From Nocardioidaceae bacterium (GTDB lineage Bacteria; Actinomycetota; Actinomycetes; Propionibacteriales; Nocardioidaceae): a DNA stretch of 64,000 nt. Position numbers and translations under genes: made by a program. The notes below the pieces were generated by a model that searched no databases, was not told the origin of the DNA, and saw nothing but the letters and a program-made list of their open reading frames with translations. Of the stretch, positions 16,682 through 25,698 are shown one piece after another. Position 1 is the stretch's first letter, and each line of letters starts with the position of its first letter. The DNA lies in NCBI GenBank assembly GCA_017744365.1, contig JAGIBL010000008.1, positions 62,001 to 126,000 on the forward strand. The letters are read 5' to 3'.

Positions 16682-17161
16682 ATGTACTGCCCGTTCTGCC
16701 GCGGCACCGACACCCGGGTCCTCGACTCGCGGGTGGCGGAGGACGGCTCGGCGATCCGGCGTCGCCGTACGTGCCCGACCTGCGAGAAGCGTTTCACCAC
16801 CGTGGAGCAGATGCAGCTGACCGTCCTCAAGCGCTGCGGTACCAGTGAGCCGTTCCAGCGCGAGAAGGCGATCGCCGGCGTACGGAAGGCCCTCAAGGGG
16901 CGCCCGGTCTCCGAGGACGACCTGGCCCGGCTGGGCCAGACCGTCGAGGACAGCCTCCGTGCGGGAGGGTGGGCCGAGGTGCCGGCCAACGAGATCGGCC
17001 TGGCCATCCTGAGCCCGCTCCGCGAGCTCGACGAGGTGGCCTACCTCCGGTTCGCCAGCGTGTACCGCAGCTTCGAGTCAGCCGACGACTTCGAGACCGA
17101 GATCGCGATGCTCCGAGCGGAGCGCCAGCCCGTTCCAGTCGGGCCTCAGCCCACGGGCTGA
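16682..17161 (+). CDS. nrdR: Transcriptional repressor NrdR
   Basis: 159 residues, family length, with GAGGAGG upstream. A zinc ribbon is formed by Cys3, Cys6, Cys31 and Cys34 (MYCPFCRG and TCPTCEKRF). The rest is an ATP-cone (residues about 48-138: [20 protein letters not shown] ... [11 protein letters not shown]) that senses ATP/dATP. When dATP-loaded it binds NrdR boxes and represses ribonucleotide reductase genes. The paired boxes at 16538-16584 point to autoregulation together with nrdJ, which starts 117 bases downstream. Confidence 0.97.
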   Translation: MYCPFCRGTDTRVLDSRVAEDGSAIRRRRTCPTCEKRFTTVEQMQLTVLKRCGTSEPFQREKAIAGVRKALKGRPVSEDDLARLGQTVEDSLRAGGWAEVPANEIGLAILSPLRELDEVAYLRFASVYRSFESADDFETEIAMLRAERQPVPVGPQPTG

Positions 17162-17278
17162 CCAAGAGCCGCCCGGTGCGCAGTGGGGAAGCTGCGCGCC
17201 GGGCACCAGCATCGAACAACAGCAGCACCAGCAGGACCAGATCAGTTCAGTGTCGAACGAGGCAAAGGGGAACCAGGA

Positions 17279-20143
17279 ATGACGGAGACGGCGAGCGGGG
17301 CCAAGGCGGCACAGGGGAGCCGGCGTGCCAAGGGCCTGAAGATCGAGCGGGTCTTCAGCACCGAGGGCGTGCACCCGTACGACGAGATCACCTGGGAGCG
17401 ACGCGACGTCGTCCAGACGAACTGGAAGACCGGTGAGTCCGTCTTCGAGCAGCGCGGCGTCGAGTTCCCCGACTTCTGGAGCGTCAACGCCTCCACGATC
17501 GTCACCACCAAGTACTTCCGCGGCGCGCTCGGCACCGACGCCCGCGAGTGGAGCCTGCGCCAGCTGGTCGACCGAGTCGTGAAGACCTACCGCCAGGGCG
17601 GCGAGGACCACGGCTACTTCGCCTCGCCGAAGGACGCCGAGATCTTCGAGCACGAGATCACCTGGCTGCTCGTGCACCAGTACTTCTCGTTCAACTCCCC
17701 GGTCTGGTTCAACGTCGGCACCAGCTCTCCCCAGCAGGTCTCCGCGTGCTTCATCCTCTCCGTCGACGACTCGATGGACTCGATCCTGAACTGGTACAAG
17801 GAAGAGGGCTTCATCTTCAAGGGCGGCTCCGGCGCCGGCCTGAACCTCTCCCGGATCCGCTCGAGCAAGGAGCTGCTGACCTCGGGCGGCACCGCCAGCG
17901 GCCCGGTCTCCTTCATGCGCGGTGCGGATGCCTCCGCGGGCACCATCAAGTCCGGCGGCGCCACCCGGCGCGCGGCGAAGATGGTCGTCCTCGACGTCGA
18001 CCACCCCGACATCGAGGAGTTCGTCGAGACCAAGGCGCGCGAGGAGGACAAGATCCGCGCGCTGCGCGACGCCGGGTTCGACATGGACCTGGGCGGCGCC
18101 GACATCACCTCGGTGCAGTACCAGAACGCCAACAACTCGGTGCGCGTGAGCGACGAGTTCATGCGCGCGGTCGAGGACGGCACCGAGTTCGGGCTGCGCT
18201 CGCGGACCACCGGCGAGATCATCGAGACCGTCGACGCCCGCGACCTGTTCCACAAGATCAGCAAGGCCGCGTGGGAGTGCGCCGACCCGGGTCTGCAGTA
18301 CGACGACACCATCAACGACTGGCACACCAACCCCGAGACCGGCCGGATCACCGCGTCCAACCCGTGCTCGGAGTACATGAGCCTGGACAACTCCTCGTGC
18401 AACCTGGCGAGCCTGAACCTGCTCAAGTTCCTCAAGGAGGACGACACCTTCGACGCGCCGCTGTTCGCGAAGGCGGTCGAGCTGATCATCACCGCGATGG
18501 ACATCTCGATCTGCTTCGCGGACTTCCCGACCGAGGCAATCGGCAAGACCACCGTCGACTACCGCCAGCTCGGCATCGGCTACGCCAACCTGGGCGCGCT
18601 GCTGATGGCGATGGGCCTGGGCTACGACTCCGACGGCGGCCGGGCGATGGCGGCGGCGATCACCAGCCTGATGACCGGTACGTCGTACAAGCGCTCGGCC
18701 GAGCTGGCCGGCGTGGTCGGCCCGTACAACGGCTACGCCCGCAACGCCGAGGCGCACAAGCGGGTGATGCGCAAGCACCAGGCCGCCAACGACGTGGTCC
18801 GCACGCTGGCCGTGGCTGACAGCCAGGTGCACAAGCTGGCCACGAAGGCCTGGGCCGAGGTGCTCAAGACCGGGGAGAAGAACGGCTTCCGCAACGCGCA
18901 GGCCAGCGTGCTGGCCCCGACCGGGACCATCGGCTTCATGATGGACTGCGACACCACCGGCATCGAGCCGGACTTCTCGCTGGTCAAGTTCAAGAAGCTC
19001 GTCGGCGGTGGCTCGATGCAGATCGTCAACCAGACGATCCCGCGGGCGCTGAAGAAGCTCGGGTACGTCGAGGAGCAGATCGAGGCGATCGTCGAGTACA
19101 TCTCCGAGCACGGCCACGTCATCGACGCCCCCGGCCTGCGCCAGGAGCACTACGAGGTCTTCGACACCGCGATGGGTGCGCGGGCGCTCAAGCCGATGGG
19201 CCACGTCCGGATGATGGCCGCGACCCAGCCGTTCCTGTCCGGTGCGATCAGCAAGACGGTCAACCTGCCTGAGACGGCGACCGTCGAGGAGATCGAGGAC
19301 ATCTACCTGCAGTCCTGGAAGCTCGGGCTGAAGGCGACCGCGGTCTACCGCGACAACTGCAAGGTGGGCCAGCCGCTGGCCGACGCCAAGGCCAAGCCGG
19401 CCGCCTCGTCGGCGTCGCCCGAGGCCGCTGCCGAGGTCAAGGTCGTCGAGGTCGCCAAGCCGTTCCGAAAGCGCCTCCCGAAGAGCCGCGCCGCGAAGAC
19501 CACCAGCTTCACCGTGGGCGGCGCCGAGGGCTACATGACCTCGGGCGCGCACGCCGACGGCGAGCTCGGCGAGATCTTCCTCAAGCTCGGCAAGCAGGGC
19601 TCCACCCTGGCCGGCGTGATGGACGCCTTCTCGATCGCGGTCAGCATCGGCCTCCAGTACGGCGTGCCGCTGGAGACCTACGTCTCGAAGTTCACCAACC
19701 TGCGCTTCGAGCCGAGCGGCATGACCGACGACCCGGACGTCCGGATGGCCCAGTCGATCATGGACTACATCTTCCGCAGGCTGGCGCTGGACTACATGTC
19801 CTTCGAGGAGCGCTCGATGCTCGGCATCTACTCGGCCGAGGAGCGCCAGCGCCACCTCGAGACGGGTTCGTACGAGCCGGTCGAGGAGACCGGTGGGGCC
19901 GAGGAGCTGATCTCCCACGAGGCTGTCGCGGCTCCGGCTGTCGAGGAGGCCGCTGCTCCGGCTCCGAAGATCGAGCTCGCGAAGCCGGCCCCGGCCGAGG
20001 CGCACACGAGCGCCGAGCTCCTGGAGCAGATCACCGGGACGGCCGTGGACAGCCCGCTGTGCATGACCTGCGGGACGAAGATGCGGCCGGCTGGCTCTTG
20101 CTACGTGTGCGAGGGGTGTGGGAGTACCTCGGGCTGCAGCTGA
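17279..20143 (+). CDS. nrdJ: Vitamin B12-dependent (class II) ribonucleoside-diphosphate reductase
   Basis: 954 residues from ATG 17279. It reduces ribonucleotides to deoxyribonucleotides using adenosylcobalamin. Landmarks are FSFNSPVWFNVG and QVSACFILSVDDSMDSIL near residues 140-170 (first active-site Cys), GSGAGLNLSRIR, and ITASNPCSEYMSLDNSSCNL near 360 (the N-P-C-S-E catalytic loop). VLAPTGTIGFMMDCDTTGIE near 545 and a C-terminal cysteine-rich tail (CMTCGTKMRPAGSCYVCEGC) that re-reduces the active site are also present. The alanine/proline linker at about 870-915 is normal for actinobacteria. It is probably cotranscribed with nrdR. An IS30 element begins 25 bases after the stop. Confidence 0.96.
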   Translation: MTETASGAKAAQGSRRAKGLKIERVFSTEGVHPYDEITWERRDVVQTNWKTGESVFEQRGVEFPDFWSVNASTIVTTKYFRGALGTDAREWSLRQLVDRVVKTYRQGGEDHGYFASPKDAEIFEHEITWLLVHQYFSFNSPVWFNVGTSSPQQVSACFILSVDDSMDSILNWYKEEGFIFKGGSGAGLNLSRIRSSKELLTSGGTASGPVSFMRGADASAGTIKSGGATRRAAKMVVLDVDHPDIEEFVETKAREEDKIRALRDAGFDMDLGGADITSVQYQNANNSVRVSDEFMRAVEDGTEFGLRSRTTGEIIETVDARDLFHKISKAAWECADPGLQYDDTINDWHTNPETGRITASNPCSEYMSLDNSSCNLASLNLLKFLKEDDTFDAPLFAKAVELIITAMDISICFADFPTEAIGKTTVDYRQLGIGYANLGALLMAMGLGYDSDGGRAMAAAITSLMTGTSYKRSAELAGVVGPYNGYARNAEAHKRVMRKHQAANDVVRTLAVADSQVHKLATKAWAEVLKTGEKNGFRNAQASVLAPTGTIGFMMDCDTTGIEPDFSLVKFKKLVGGGSMQIVNQTIPRALKKLGYVEEQIEAIVEYISEHGHVIDAPGLRQEHYEVFDTAMGARALKPMGHVRMMAATQPFLSGAISKTVNLPETATVEEIEDIYLQSWKLGLKATAVYRDNCKVGQPLADAKAKPAASSASPEAAAEVKVVEVAKPFRKRLPKSRAAKTTSFTVGGAEGYMTSGAHADGELGEIFLKLGKQGSTLAGVMDAFSIAVSIGLQYGVPLETYVSKFTNLRFEPSGMTDDPDVRMAQSIMDYIFRRLALDYMSFEERSMLGIYSAEERQRHLETGSYEPVEETGGAEELISHEAVAAPAVEEAAAPAPKIELAKPAPAEAHTSAELLEQITGTAVDSPLCMTCGTKMRPAGSCYVCEGCGSTSGCS

Positions 20144-20221
20144 GCCGAGGCTCAAGGAGGCGCTCACCAAGGCAGGAGCCCCCGGGGATTGGCGGTTTCT
20201 AGGAATCGTCGCAACACGGGG

Positions 20222-21463
20222 TTAGAACTGAAGCAAGGTAGCAAGGCGCTCGGCTGGGGTTTCCCAGCCGAGCGTTTTGCGTGGTCGGCCGTTGAGCTCG
20301 ACGGCGACTTCGGCCAGGTCGAGGGCGGTGTGTCGGGAGAGGTCGGTTCCCTTCGGGAAGTACTGGCGCAGCAGGCCGTTGGTGTTCTCGTTGCTGCCGC
20401 GCTGCCAGGGACTGGCCGGGTCACAGAAGTAGACCGGCATGTCGGTGGCCATGGTGAACTGGTGGTGGGCGCTCATCTCGCCGCCCTGGTCCCAGGTCAG
20501 CGACCGACGCAGGTGGGTGGGCAGGGTCAGCATCGTGGCGACCAGGGCGTCGCGGACCTGTTCGGCAGCGTGGCCCTTGGGCAGGTGGGCGAGGAGGACG
20601 TAGCGGGTGTGGCGCTCGACCAGGGTCGCGATCGCCGACTGGTGCCCGGCACCGATGATCAGGTCGCCCTCCCAGTGGCCCGGGACCGCGCGGTCCTCGG
20701 CCTCGGCAGGGCGTTCGCTGATCATCAGCATCGGCGCCACGAAACGTGACTGACGCTGATCCGGGCGACGTTGGGGCCGGCGGACTGCTCGGCCGGTGCG
20801 CAGACACTTGGCCAGCTCGCGGCGCAGCTCTCCGCGGCCTTGGACGTAGAGCGATTGGTAGATCGTCTCGTGGACCACGTGCATCTCCGGCCGGTCGGGG
20901 AACTGGCGTCTGAGCCGGCGGCAGATCTGCTCGGGACTCCACCTGCGCCGCAGACCCTGGGCGATGAAGTCTCTCAACACCGGGTCAGCGGCGATCTTGG
21001 ACTGCTTGGGCCTGGCGCGACGTTTCGCGGACCGCTCCTGAGCCGCCCAGGGCCGATAGTCCCCGGAACCCGGATGGGCGTTGCGGCGCACCTCTCGACT
21101 GATCGTCGAGGGACTCCTGTCCAGGCGTCGCGCGATCTCGCGCACCGAGAGCCGCTGGCGGCGCAGGTCGGCGATCTCGATCCGCTCCTCGACCGAGAGG
21201 AATCGGGCAGAGATCACCTTCTCGCTCGGTGGCCTCGGCCGCTGCCGCGGAGAGGACCACACCAGATGCCCGTCGAAGGTGAACCACCGGCCATTGCTCT
21301 TGGTGATGCCCTTGGCCCAGTCCCGACCGGTGCGCTCATGCACGCCAGCCTCTATCGACGCCTGCTTGGAGGTCATGCCCTGATCCAACAGTTCAAGGAA
21401 CCGAATCCGGGCAGCAGAAGGGCGCCGCCCCCGATAGGGACGGCGCCCGTTCTCGTTCTGCAT
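20222..21463 (-). CDS. IS30-family DDE transposase
   Basis: 413 residues, intact. N-terminal helix-turn-helix regions are at about 20-50 and 90-130 (LSVEERIEIADLRRQRLSVR, then RRLDRSPSTISREVRRN, the IS30 signature). The catalytic DDE core follows: Asp in GHWEGDLIIGAG near 247, Asp in LTWDQGGEM near 325, and Glu in RGSNENTNGLLRQYFPKGTD near 363. The ending KTLGWETPAERL is typical. The frame is complete, so the element may be active. Confidence 0.95.
   Translation of the reverse strand: MQNENGRRPYRGRRPSAARIRFLELLDQGMTSKQASIEAGVHERTGRDWAKGITKSNGRWFTFDGHLVWSSPRQRPRPPSEKVISARFLSVEERIEIADLRRQRLSVREIARRLDRSPSTISREVRRNAHPGSGDYRPWAAQERSAKRRARPKQSKIAADPVLRDFIAQGLRRRWSPEQICRRLRRQFPDRPEMHVVHETIYQSLYVQGRGELRRELAKCLRTGRAVRRPQRRPDQRQSRFVAPMLMISERPAEAEDRAVPGHWEGDLIIGAGHQSAIATLVERHTRYVLLAHLPKGHAAEQVRDALVATMLTLPTHLRRSLTWDQGGEMSAHHQFTMATDMPVYFCDPASPWQRGSNENTNGLLRQYFPKGTDLSRHTALDLAEVAVELNGRPRKTLGWETPAERLATLLQF
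20247..20278 (+). terminator. Strong hairpin terminator inside the 3' end of the IS30 transposase gene
   Basis: A perfect 12-bp stem (20247-20258 with 20263-20274) with a GTTT loop is followed by TTTT on the plus strand. It therefore stops transcription entering the element from nrdJ. The same bases encode part of the conserved transposase end GWETPAE on the minus strand. No T-run follows on the minus strand. Confidence 0.85.
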
Positions 21464-21617
21464 CGCAACTCCTGGATCACTCAGGTGTTGCTTCGACCCC
21501 TAGAACCCAAGATCACCCGAGGGCTCCTGCCTTTGTGTCAAGTACATGCGAGACACGTAACCGCTGAATGGCGCCTTCCGCAGATAATCTTCGGGATCCT
21601 TGTGATCCAAAACGGCT

Positions 21618-21636
21618 CTACATATTGCATATGTAG
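21618..21636. promoter_or_regulatory. 19-bp perfect palindrome upstream of the island operon
   Basis: CTACATAT and ATATGTAG (8-base arms) are separated by TGC. It is AT-rich in an otherwise GC-rich genome. It lies 50 bases upstream of the ATG at 21686, the first gene of the putative defence operon. It looks like a dimeric repressor operator covering the promoter region. The cognate regulator is not evident in the window. The rest of the 152-base gap 21534-21685 shows nothing else. Confidence 0.65.
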
Positions 21637-21685
21637 GACCATGATGCTCTACTTGGTCGACGCCCTACGACGCCGGGAGGTGGAC

Positions 21686-21913
21686 ATGGCACGGGACAGA
21701 CGCGAGCGCTTCGTAGCCCTGGCAGAGGCGCGAACTGACAAAGCGATACATGCCATACGACTTGTCGGCAATCTCGCGAACAAGTCAAACTATGAGTACG
21801 ACGAAGGTGACGCCAATCAGATCGTGCGGGCCCTCGAGCAGGAACTTCGCGCAGTCAAGTCTCGCTTCAGGGATGCGGCAGCAGGCAGAGAGACGGTCTT
21901 CAAGCTTCAGTAG
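21686..21913 (+). CDS. Small charged protein at head of putative defence operon
   Basis: 75 residues from ATG 21686, with GGGAGGTGG just upstream; an in-frame ATG at 21641 lacks a comparable site. The sequence is helical and charged: RERFVALAEARTDKAIHAI, then RLVGNLANKSNYEYDEGDAN and IVRALEQELRAVKSRFRD. The motif R-L-[IV]-G-N-L-[SA]-N-[KR]-S-N-Y-E-Y recalls a short protein I associate with mobile and defence islands in many bacteria; it has no assigned function. It ends 53 bases before the ATPase gene and is probably in the same operon. Confidence 0.75.
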   Translation: MARDRRERFVALAEARTDKAIHAIRLVGNLANKSNYEYDEGDANQIVRALEQELRAVKSRFRDAAAGRETVFKLQ

Positions 21914-21966
21914 TGAGTCGCTTGCAACATCGGCCGACTCGAAACATTCTCTAGTTAGGTGCAATC

Positions 21967-23901
21967 GTGATGGATCCTCGGTGGCAGTGGCAAAGAGCCA
22001 ATCGGGCCTACGGCAACTACGGCAACGCCAACCAATGGACTGTAGGTTCTGGCTTCGAGTCCCTTGCCCGCGAGAGCGCCCAGAACTCGAATGATGCACG
22101 CCTTTCGCGTGACGAGACTTCGGAGCTCGTCTACACCTTCATCCGCCTAGGGCCAGAAGCGCGTTCGAGGTTCGAGGCTGCGGTCGGCTGGCCCATTCTG
22201 GTTGAGCATCTCGGCGCAATGGCCGACGTCGCAACGAGTGCAGTGGCTGCGGGTCAGATCAAGGCGGGCGTCGAAGCTCTTGGCGAAAGCCACGACTTGC
22301 TCTTGCTACAGGTCTCCGACTACGGCTGCAAAGGCTTGACGGGACCAGAGTTCCCCGATGACGAGACTCCTGAGGATGAGTTCGGCAACTTCATCAAGCT
22401 TTGCAGGCTCGATCTGTTCTCGGGAAAGGACAAGGCTGCGGGAGGATCCTTCGGGCTCGGGAAGGCGGTCTACTGGCGATTCTCCTGGCTTCAGACCGTG
22501 CTGTTCAACTCGAGACTTAGGGCCGAGGACGCAGTTCAAGGCAAAGTGGCGAACCGCGTCTTCGGCGTAAATCAAGGCGTACGACACAAGGTCAATGGAA
22601 AGACCTTCGAGGGAAGGGGCTTCTTCGGCGCTTGCCAAGCAGAGGAAGCCGATGTCGAGTCCCTCTGGGCAAGCGACGAGCTTGTTGAGGCCCTACATCT
22701 CGACCGTAAAGACTCTCGTCCGGGGACAACTGCCCTGCTGATCGGCTTTTACGATCCTGATCAGCCTGATCGGGGTCAGGCAGGTGGCGATGGTCTATTG
22801 GAGGTCGCTCGCGCGTTGCGGTCCGGTATCGAGGAGAACTTTTGGCCCCTTCTCACGCGCGGGCGCATGAAGGTTTCTGTCGTGGTCGTCGATGATGGCG
22901 AAGTGCTGATGGACGAGATCGTCGACCCCGAGGACCAATACACAGAACTGGTGAAGGCGCTGAGACGCTTCGATGCTGGCGATGTAGATGACAAACTCGA
23001 AGGCGAATACTCGATGGTGGTTCGCGACATCCCGATCCAGGTATCTCAGCGGGTCGACGGATTGCAGGATCACCCTCCATTCGAACATCGCGCCAAGTTG
23101 GTCGTGACGTTGTCTGACGGTGTTGCGGACTCCTTGGAGAATCAAGTGTGCTTGTTGCGGCAGCCAGAGATGGTAGTGCAGCGCATCCACCGAGAGTACG
23201 AATCGACGTTTCACGCTTTCCTTTTGGCAGGGGCATCGATCAATCCCGCGTCAGCTACCGAGAACGATTTGAGAGCCGATGATTTTCTCCGTTTTGCTGA
23301 GCCGCCCGCGCATGATCAATGGATACCCGCTGGGTCGTCCCAAGCTAACCTGAACGGCAGATACCGCGCTCCGTGGATTCCGAACCTGAAGGCCATCGAG
23401 GACGAGGTTGCGAAGGCGTTGTTCGAGCTCCTTGGAAGTCCTGTGAATGTTGCGGACAAGGGCCCCGAAGCAATACTCAAACATCTCCGCTTCCTCCCGG
23501 GCGATCCCGGGGATCGTGGAGTCGGAGTCGGCCCGAAGGCGGGGCCATCGATCACCCTGACCGATTGGAAGGTCGTCGATGGATGCTGGGATGTGGTGTT
23601 CTCCGTCAACGCTCCCAACAGGGCGGAAGGATGGAAACTCGATCCGAGGCTGAAGTTCGTAGGCCTCGACGGCAAGGGACAGACCGTCGAATGGCAGAAG
23701 ATCGAAGTCGTGAGCGACGGAGAGGTTGTTGATGAACGCTCGACAGTATTCGTGAAGCCGAAGCCCAGGAAACGCAGAGTGACGTCGGTGTTCAAGGGGC
23801 GATCCGTGGTCGACCTTCCGATCCCCGCTGAGGAAGCAGCGATCGACGTGCTTGTTGGGAAGGTGCATCCACTACCTGCGGTGAGGGAGGACGGACAGTG
23901 A
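21967..23901 (+). CDS. GHKL-type (Hsp90/MORC-like) ATPase of putative defence island
   Basis: 644 residues from GTG 21967 (an ATG follows immediately). The N-terminal 170 residues carry all the nucleotide-binding boxes of the GHKL fold. The N box is ESAQNSNDA (Glu36, Asn40, Asp43). The G1 box is SDYGCKGLTG (Asp118, Gly120, Gly123). The G2 lid is AGGSFGLGKAVYW (159-165). There is no histidine-kinase dimerisation segment and no MutL-type C-terminus. Residues about 200-330 may be the S5-like transducer that follows in Hsp90/topoisomerase-type proteins. The final 150 residues are beta-rich and unrecognised. Similar stand-alone GHKL ATPases are known beside restriction-modification genes. It is coupled by GTGA overlap to the next gene. 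The base composition is lower in GC than the flanks. Confidence 0.82.
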   Translation: MMDPRWQWQRANRAYGNYGNANQWTVGSGFESLARESAQNSNDARLSRDETSELVYTFIRLGPEARSRFEAAVGWPILVEHLGAMADVATSAVAAGQIKAGVEALGESHDLLLLQVSDYGCKGLTGPEFPDDETPEDEFGNFIKLCRLDLFSGKDKAAGGSFGLGKAVYWRFSWLQTVLFNSRLRAEDAVQGKVANRVFGVNQGVRHKVNGKTFEGRGFFGACQAEEADVESLWASDELVEALHLDRKDSRPGTTALLIGFYDPDQPDRGQAGGDGLLEVARALRSGIEENFWPLLTRGRMKVSVVVVDDGEVLMDEIVDPEDQYTELVKALRRFDAGDVDDKLEGEYSMVVRDIPIQVSQRVDGLQDHPPFEHRAKLVVTLSDGVADSLENQVCLLRQPEMVVQRIHREYESTFHAFLLAGASINPASATENDLRADDFLRFAEPPAHDQWIPAGSSQANLNGRYRAPWIPNLKAIEDEVAKALFELLGSPVNVADKGPEAILKHLRFLPGDPGDRGVGVGPKAGPSITLTDWKVVDGCWDVVFSVNAPNRAEGWKLDPRLKFVGLDGKGQTVEWQKIEVVSDGEVVDERSTVFVKPKPRKRRVTSVFKGRSVVDLPIPAEEAAIDVLVGKVHPLPAVREDGQ

Positions 23902-24839
23902 CGGCGCGCTTTGCGTGGCCTCAATTTCGCTCGCCATGGATGCTCCAAGTATCGGTTGGGTCGGTCGACGGGGATGCAAGCGTTCCTTCCGGAATAGTCG
24001 ACGAGGCAGCTCGCCGTGTTCGCCTGGATCTGCTCAGTGACTGGACCGAAGCATCCCTCAGCCTCGACTTGCGAACTACAGAAGGCTCACCGAGTGGGGT
24101 GCAGGTGGATTCGGCGACCGTTGTGATCTCGGCGCCGCGAGCGAATTTCCGTTCGCCAGTTCGTCTCGATAGGGATGAGGATGGATTTGTAGCAACTACT
24201 GCAGTTCGCAGGGAGTGGCTTGCGGGTGTTGCAAGTGTCGAAGCGCTGGTCCTCGATGGCCCGCCGAAGATGCACGTCATCGGTCAAGCAGACCCGTGGA
24301 CGATGGTGATCGATCCTGTAGACGCGCCCCGCCCGCCCGGCGCGCCCCCGATTGAGATCCGCTGGGTGGATTTCACGGCTCCCGAGGCCAAGCATCTTAA
24401 CGCCACCTACGGCTCTTATGCGCTCGTCGACTTCCGCGAGCCGAAGCCTGTCCTATTTCTGAATCGGGGGATCAGGGGACTGCAAGAGATCCTCGAGGGA
24501 AGTGGCCATAAAGAGAAGCGGAGGTTGCGTGAGCTTCTGGGCAGCAGCATCGCGAAATACACAACTGAAGCATTGTTTCGAGAGGCATGCGCGCAGGCGG
24601 AGGGCCTCATGGATGATGATGGCGGAGTGAACTTGCCGAGTGATCGCGTGCTTGCGGATATCTTGCGCGCTGTAGCCGGCGAGGTGCCGTCAGTCGAGAC
24701 GGTGGATGAGCTGCTGACCTCACTGCAGAGCGAGGTCGAAAGACGGAAACTGTGGTCGGAGATAGACCATGCGATCGACAGACTTAGCGGCAACGCCGGG
24801 GTTGTTGCCGGCGTCCTTGGGGAGGTCTGGAGTGTCTGA
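23898..24839 (+). CDS. Unrecognised partner of the GHKL ATPase
   Basis: 313 residues from a GTG overlapping the ATPase stop by four bases. No known domain is recognised. The first half (residues 1-150) is predicted beta-rich (VRLDLLSDWTEASLSLDLRT, VQVDSATVVISAPRANF). The second half contains YALVDFREPKPVLFLNRGIR followed by helical, charged segments (GSGHKEKRRLRELLGSSIAK). There is no signal peptide or membrane segment, and no P-loop or PD-(D/E)XK motif seen. Tight coupling on both sides implies a complex with the ATPase and the DUF6339-like protein. Confidence 0.72.
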   Translation: MTARFAWPQFRSPWMLQVSVGSVDGDASVPSGIVDEAARRVRLDLLSDWTEASLSLDLRTTEGSPSGVQVDSATVVISAPRANFRSPVRLDRDEDGFVATTAVRREWLAGVASVEALVLDGPPKMHVIGQADPWTMVIDPVDAPRPPGAPPIEIRWVDFTAPEAKHLNATYGSYALVDFREPKPVLFLNRGIRGLQEILEGSGHKEKRRLRELLGSSIAKYTTEALFREACAQAEGLMDDDGGVNLPSDRVLADILRAVAGEVPSVETVDELLTSLQSEVERRKLWSEIDHAIDRLSGNAGVVAGVLGEVWSV

Positions 24840-25698
24840 GACCGAGGTGTTGATGCGCGCCACTCATGTTTTCGACGCTGGCGATCATTCGAAGCTATCC
24901 GACGGCCAATCACTTTCAGAAGAGTCGACAGAGAAGGTCGTGCGCGAGGGAGGTAAGACTGTCGATTTGACGGCGTTCCGCGATCTGATGCGCGACTTCA
25001 CGACTCGTGTCGCCAAGGGGGAGTGGTCGAGCGATCGATCGGAAAGTGATCGCTGGCTGGCGCCACGGCTTCATTACGCGCTACGACTGACGCGCGCTGA
25101 GGCAGCGGATCGATTCCTTTGGCACTGGCTCGCCTGCGTTCCCTCCCGGCAATACGTCGTGTGGCGCTGGGACGGAGCTAAAGGTGTGACCGACGATCGC
25201 TGGTTCGGCCCGGTCCACAAGCAGGCTCTGGCCAGGCTGTGGTGGGGAGCGGAACTATTCAGGGATGGTGCAGACTACAACCCGGTCGAGCGGGCCTTCA
25301 TCAGGCAGGACTTCATCAACAGCTATCTTCACCGCCCTATCGCGCGATGTCGCTCCTTCGGGTTGGGCATCCTGGACGTTCTGACGACCTCAGAAGGTAG
25401 TGCGCTCAAGGCTGCCGAGGTGAATAACGTTGCGAGGGTCCTCAACCTGATTACAGCTGGAAGCCCCCCGGAAGCCCGTGTCGGGTTCCAGGCGGATGAC
25501 CTAGTCGCATACGGCGATTGGGCCACCTCTAAGGCGCGGCCGCAGGTTGATTGGAGTGATCTGCCGCTTGGGCCCTCCGCATTTGATACGACCGAAGGAT
25601 CGATTCGAGGAGGGCGCGCCCTGGCACAACATGGACTCGAGGTCGCGCGGGAGCGTTATGGGACGAAGAGAGCTACCCAGGCCCGTGAGAACGCCTAG
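24832..25698 (+). CDS. DUF6339-like protein of the putative defence operon
   Basis: 288 residues from GTG 24832. The start overlaps the previous stop by eight bases (GTGTCTGA) and has a GGGGAGG site. Recognisable blocks are SDRWLAPRLHYALRLTRAEA, DRFLWHWLACVPSRQYVVWR, HKQALARLWWGAELFRDGAD and RPIARCRSFGLGILDVLTT. They resemble proteins annotated DUF6339, which has no assigned function; this match is from memory. The protein is tryptophan-rich, helical and probably cytoplasmic. It is the last plus-strand gene of the operon and is convergent with the methyltransferase gene, the stops overlapping. Confidence 0.7.
   Translation: MSETEVLMRATHVFDAGDHSKLSDGQSLSEESTEKVVREGGKTVDLTAFRDLMRDFTTRVAKGEWSSDRSESDRWLAPRLHYALRLTRAEAADRFLWHWLACVPSRQYVVWRWDGAKGVTDDRWFGPVHKQALARLWWGAELFRDGADYNPVERAFIRQDFINSYLHRPIARCRSFGLGILDVLTTSEGSALKAAEVNNVARVLNLITAGSPPEARVGFQADDLVAYGDWATSKARPQVDWSDLPLGPSAFDTTEGSIRGGRALAQHGLEVARERYGTKRATQARENA

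Larger units (their letters stand above)
20169..21533 (-). mobile_element. IS30-family insertion sequence
   Basis: 1365 bases bounded by imperfect inverted repeats of about 49 bases: 20169-20217 and 21485-21533. Both begin AAGGCAGGAGCCC when read inward and both end GCAACAC. One transposase gene fills the element on the minus strand. The flanks (CACC on the left, TGTG on the right) show no obvious 2-3 bp target duplication, so the element may be old or one side may have been rearranged. It separates nrdJ from the low-GC accessory island. Confidence 0.9.

Noticed and set aside
20144-20168. Target-site duplication of the IS30 element
   Set aside because: The bases flanking the inverted repeats (CACC and TGTG) do not repeat, so no duplication can be claimed.
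17078-20170. A 1030-codon open frame antisense to nrdJ, and similar long frames opposite the proteases and the helicase
   Set aside because: GC-rich codon use keeps antisense frames open; the translations are Arg/Gly/Val/Asp-rich without motifs, whereas the opposite strand encodes recognisable proteins.
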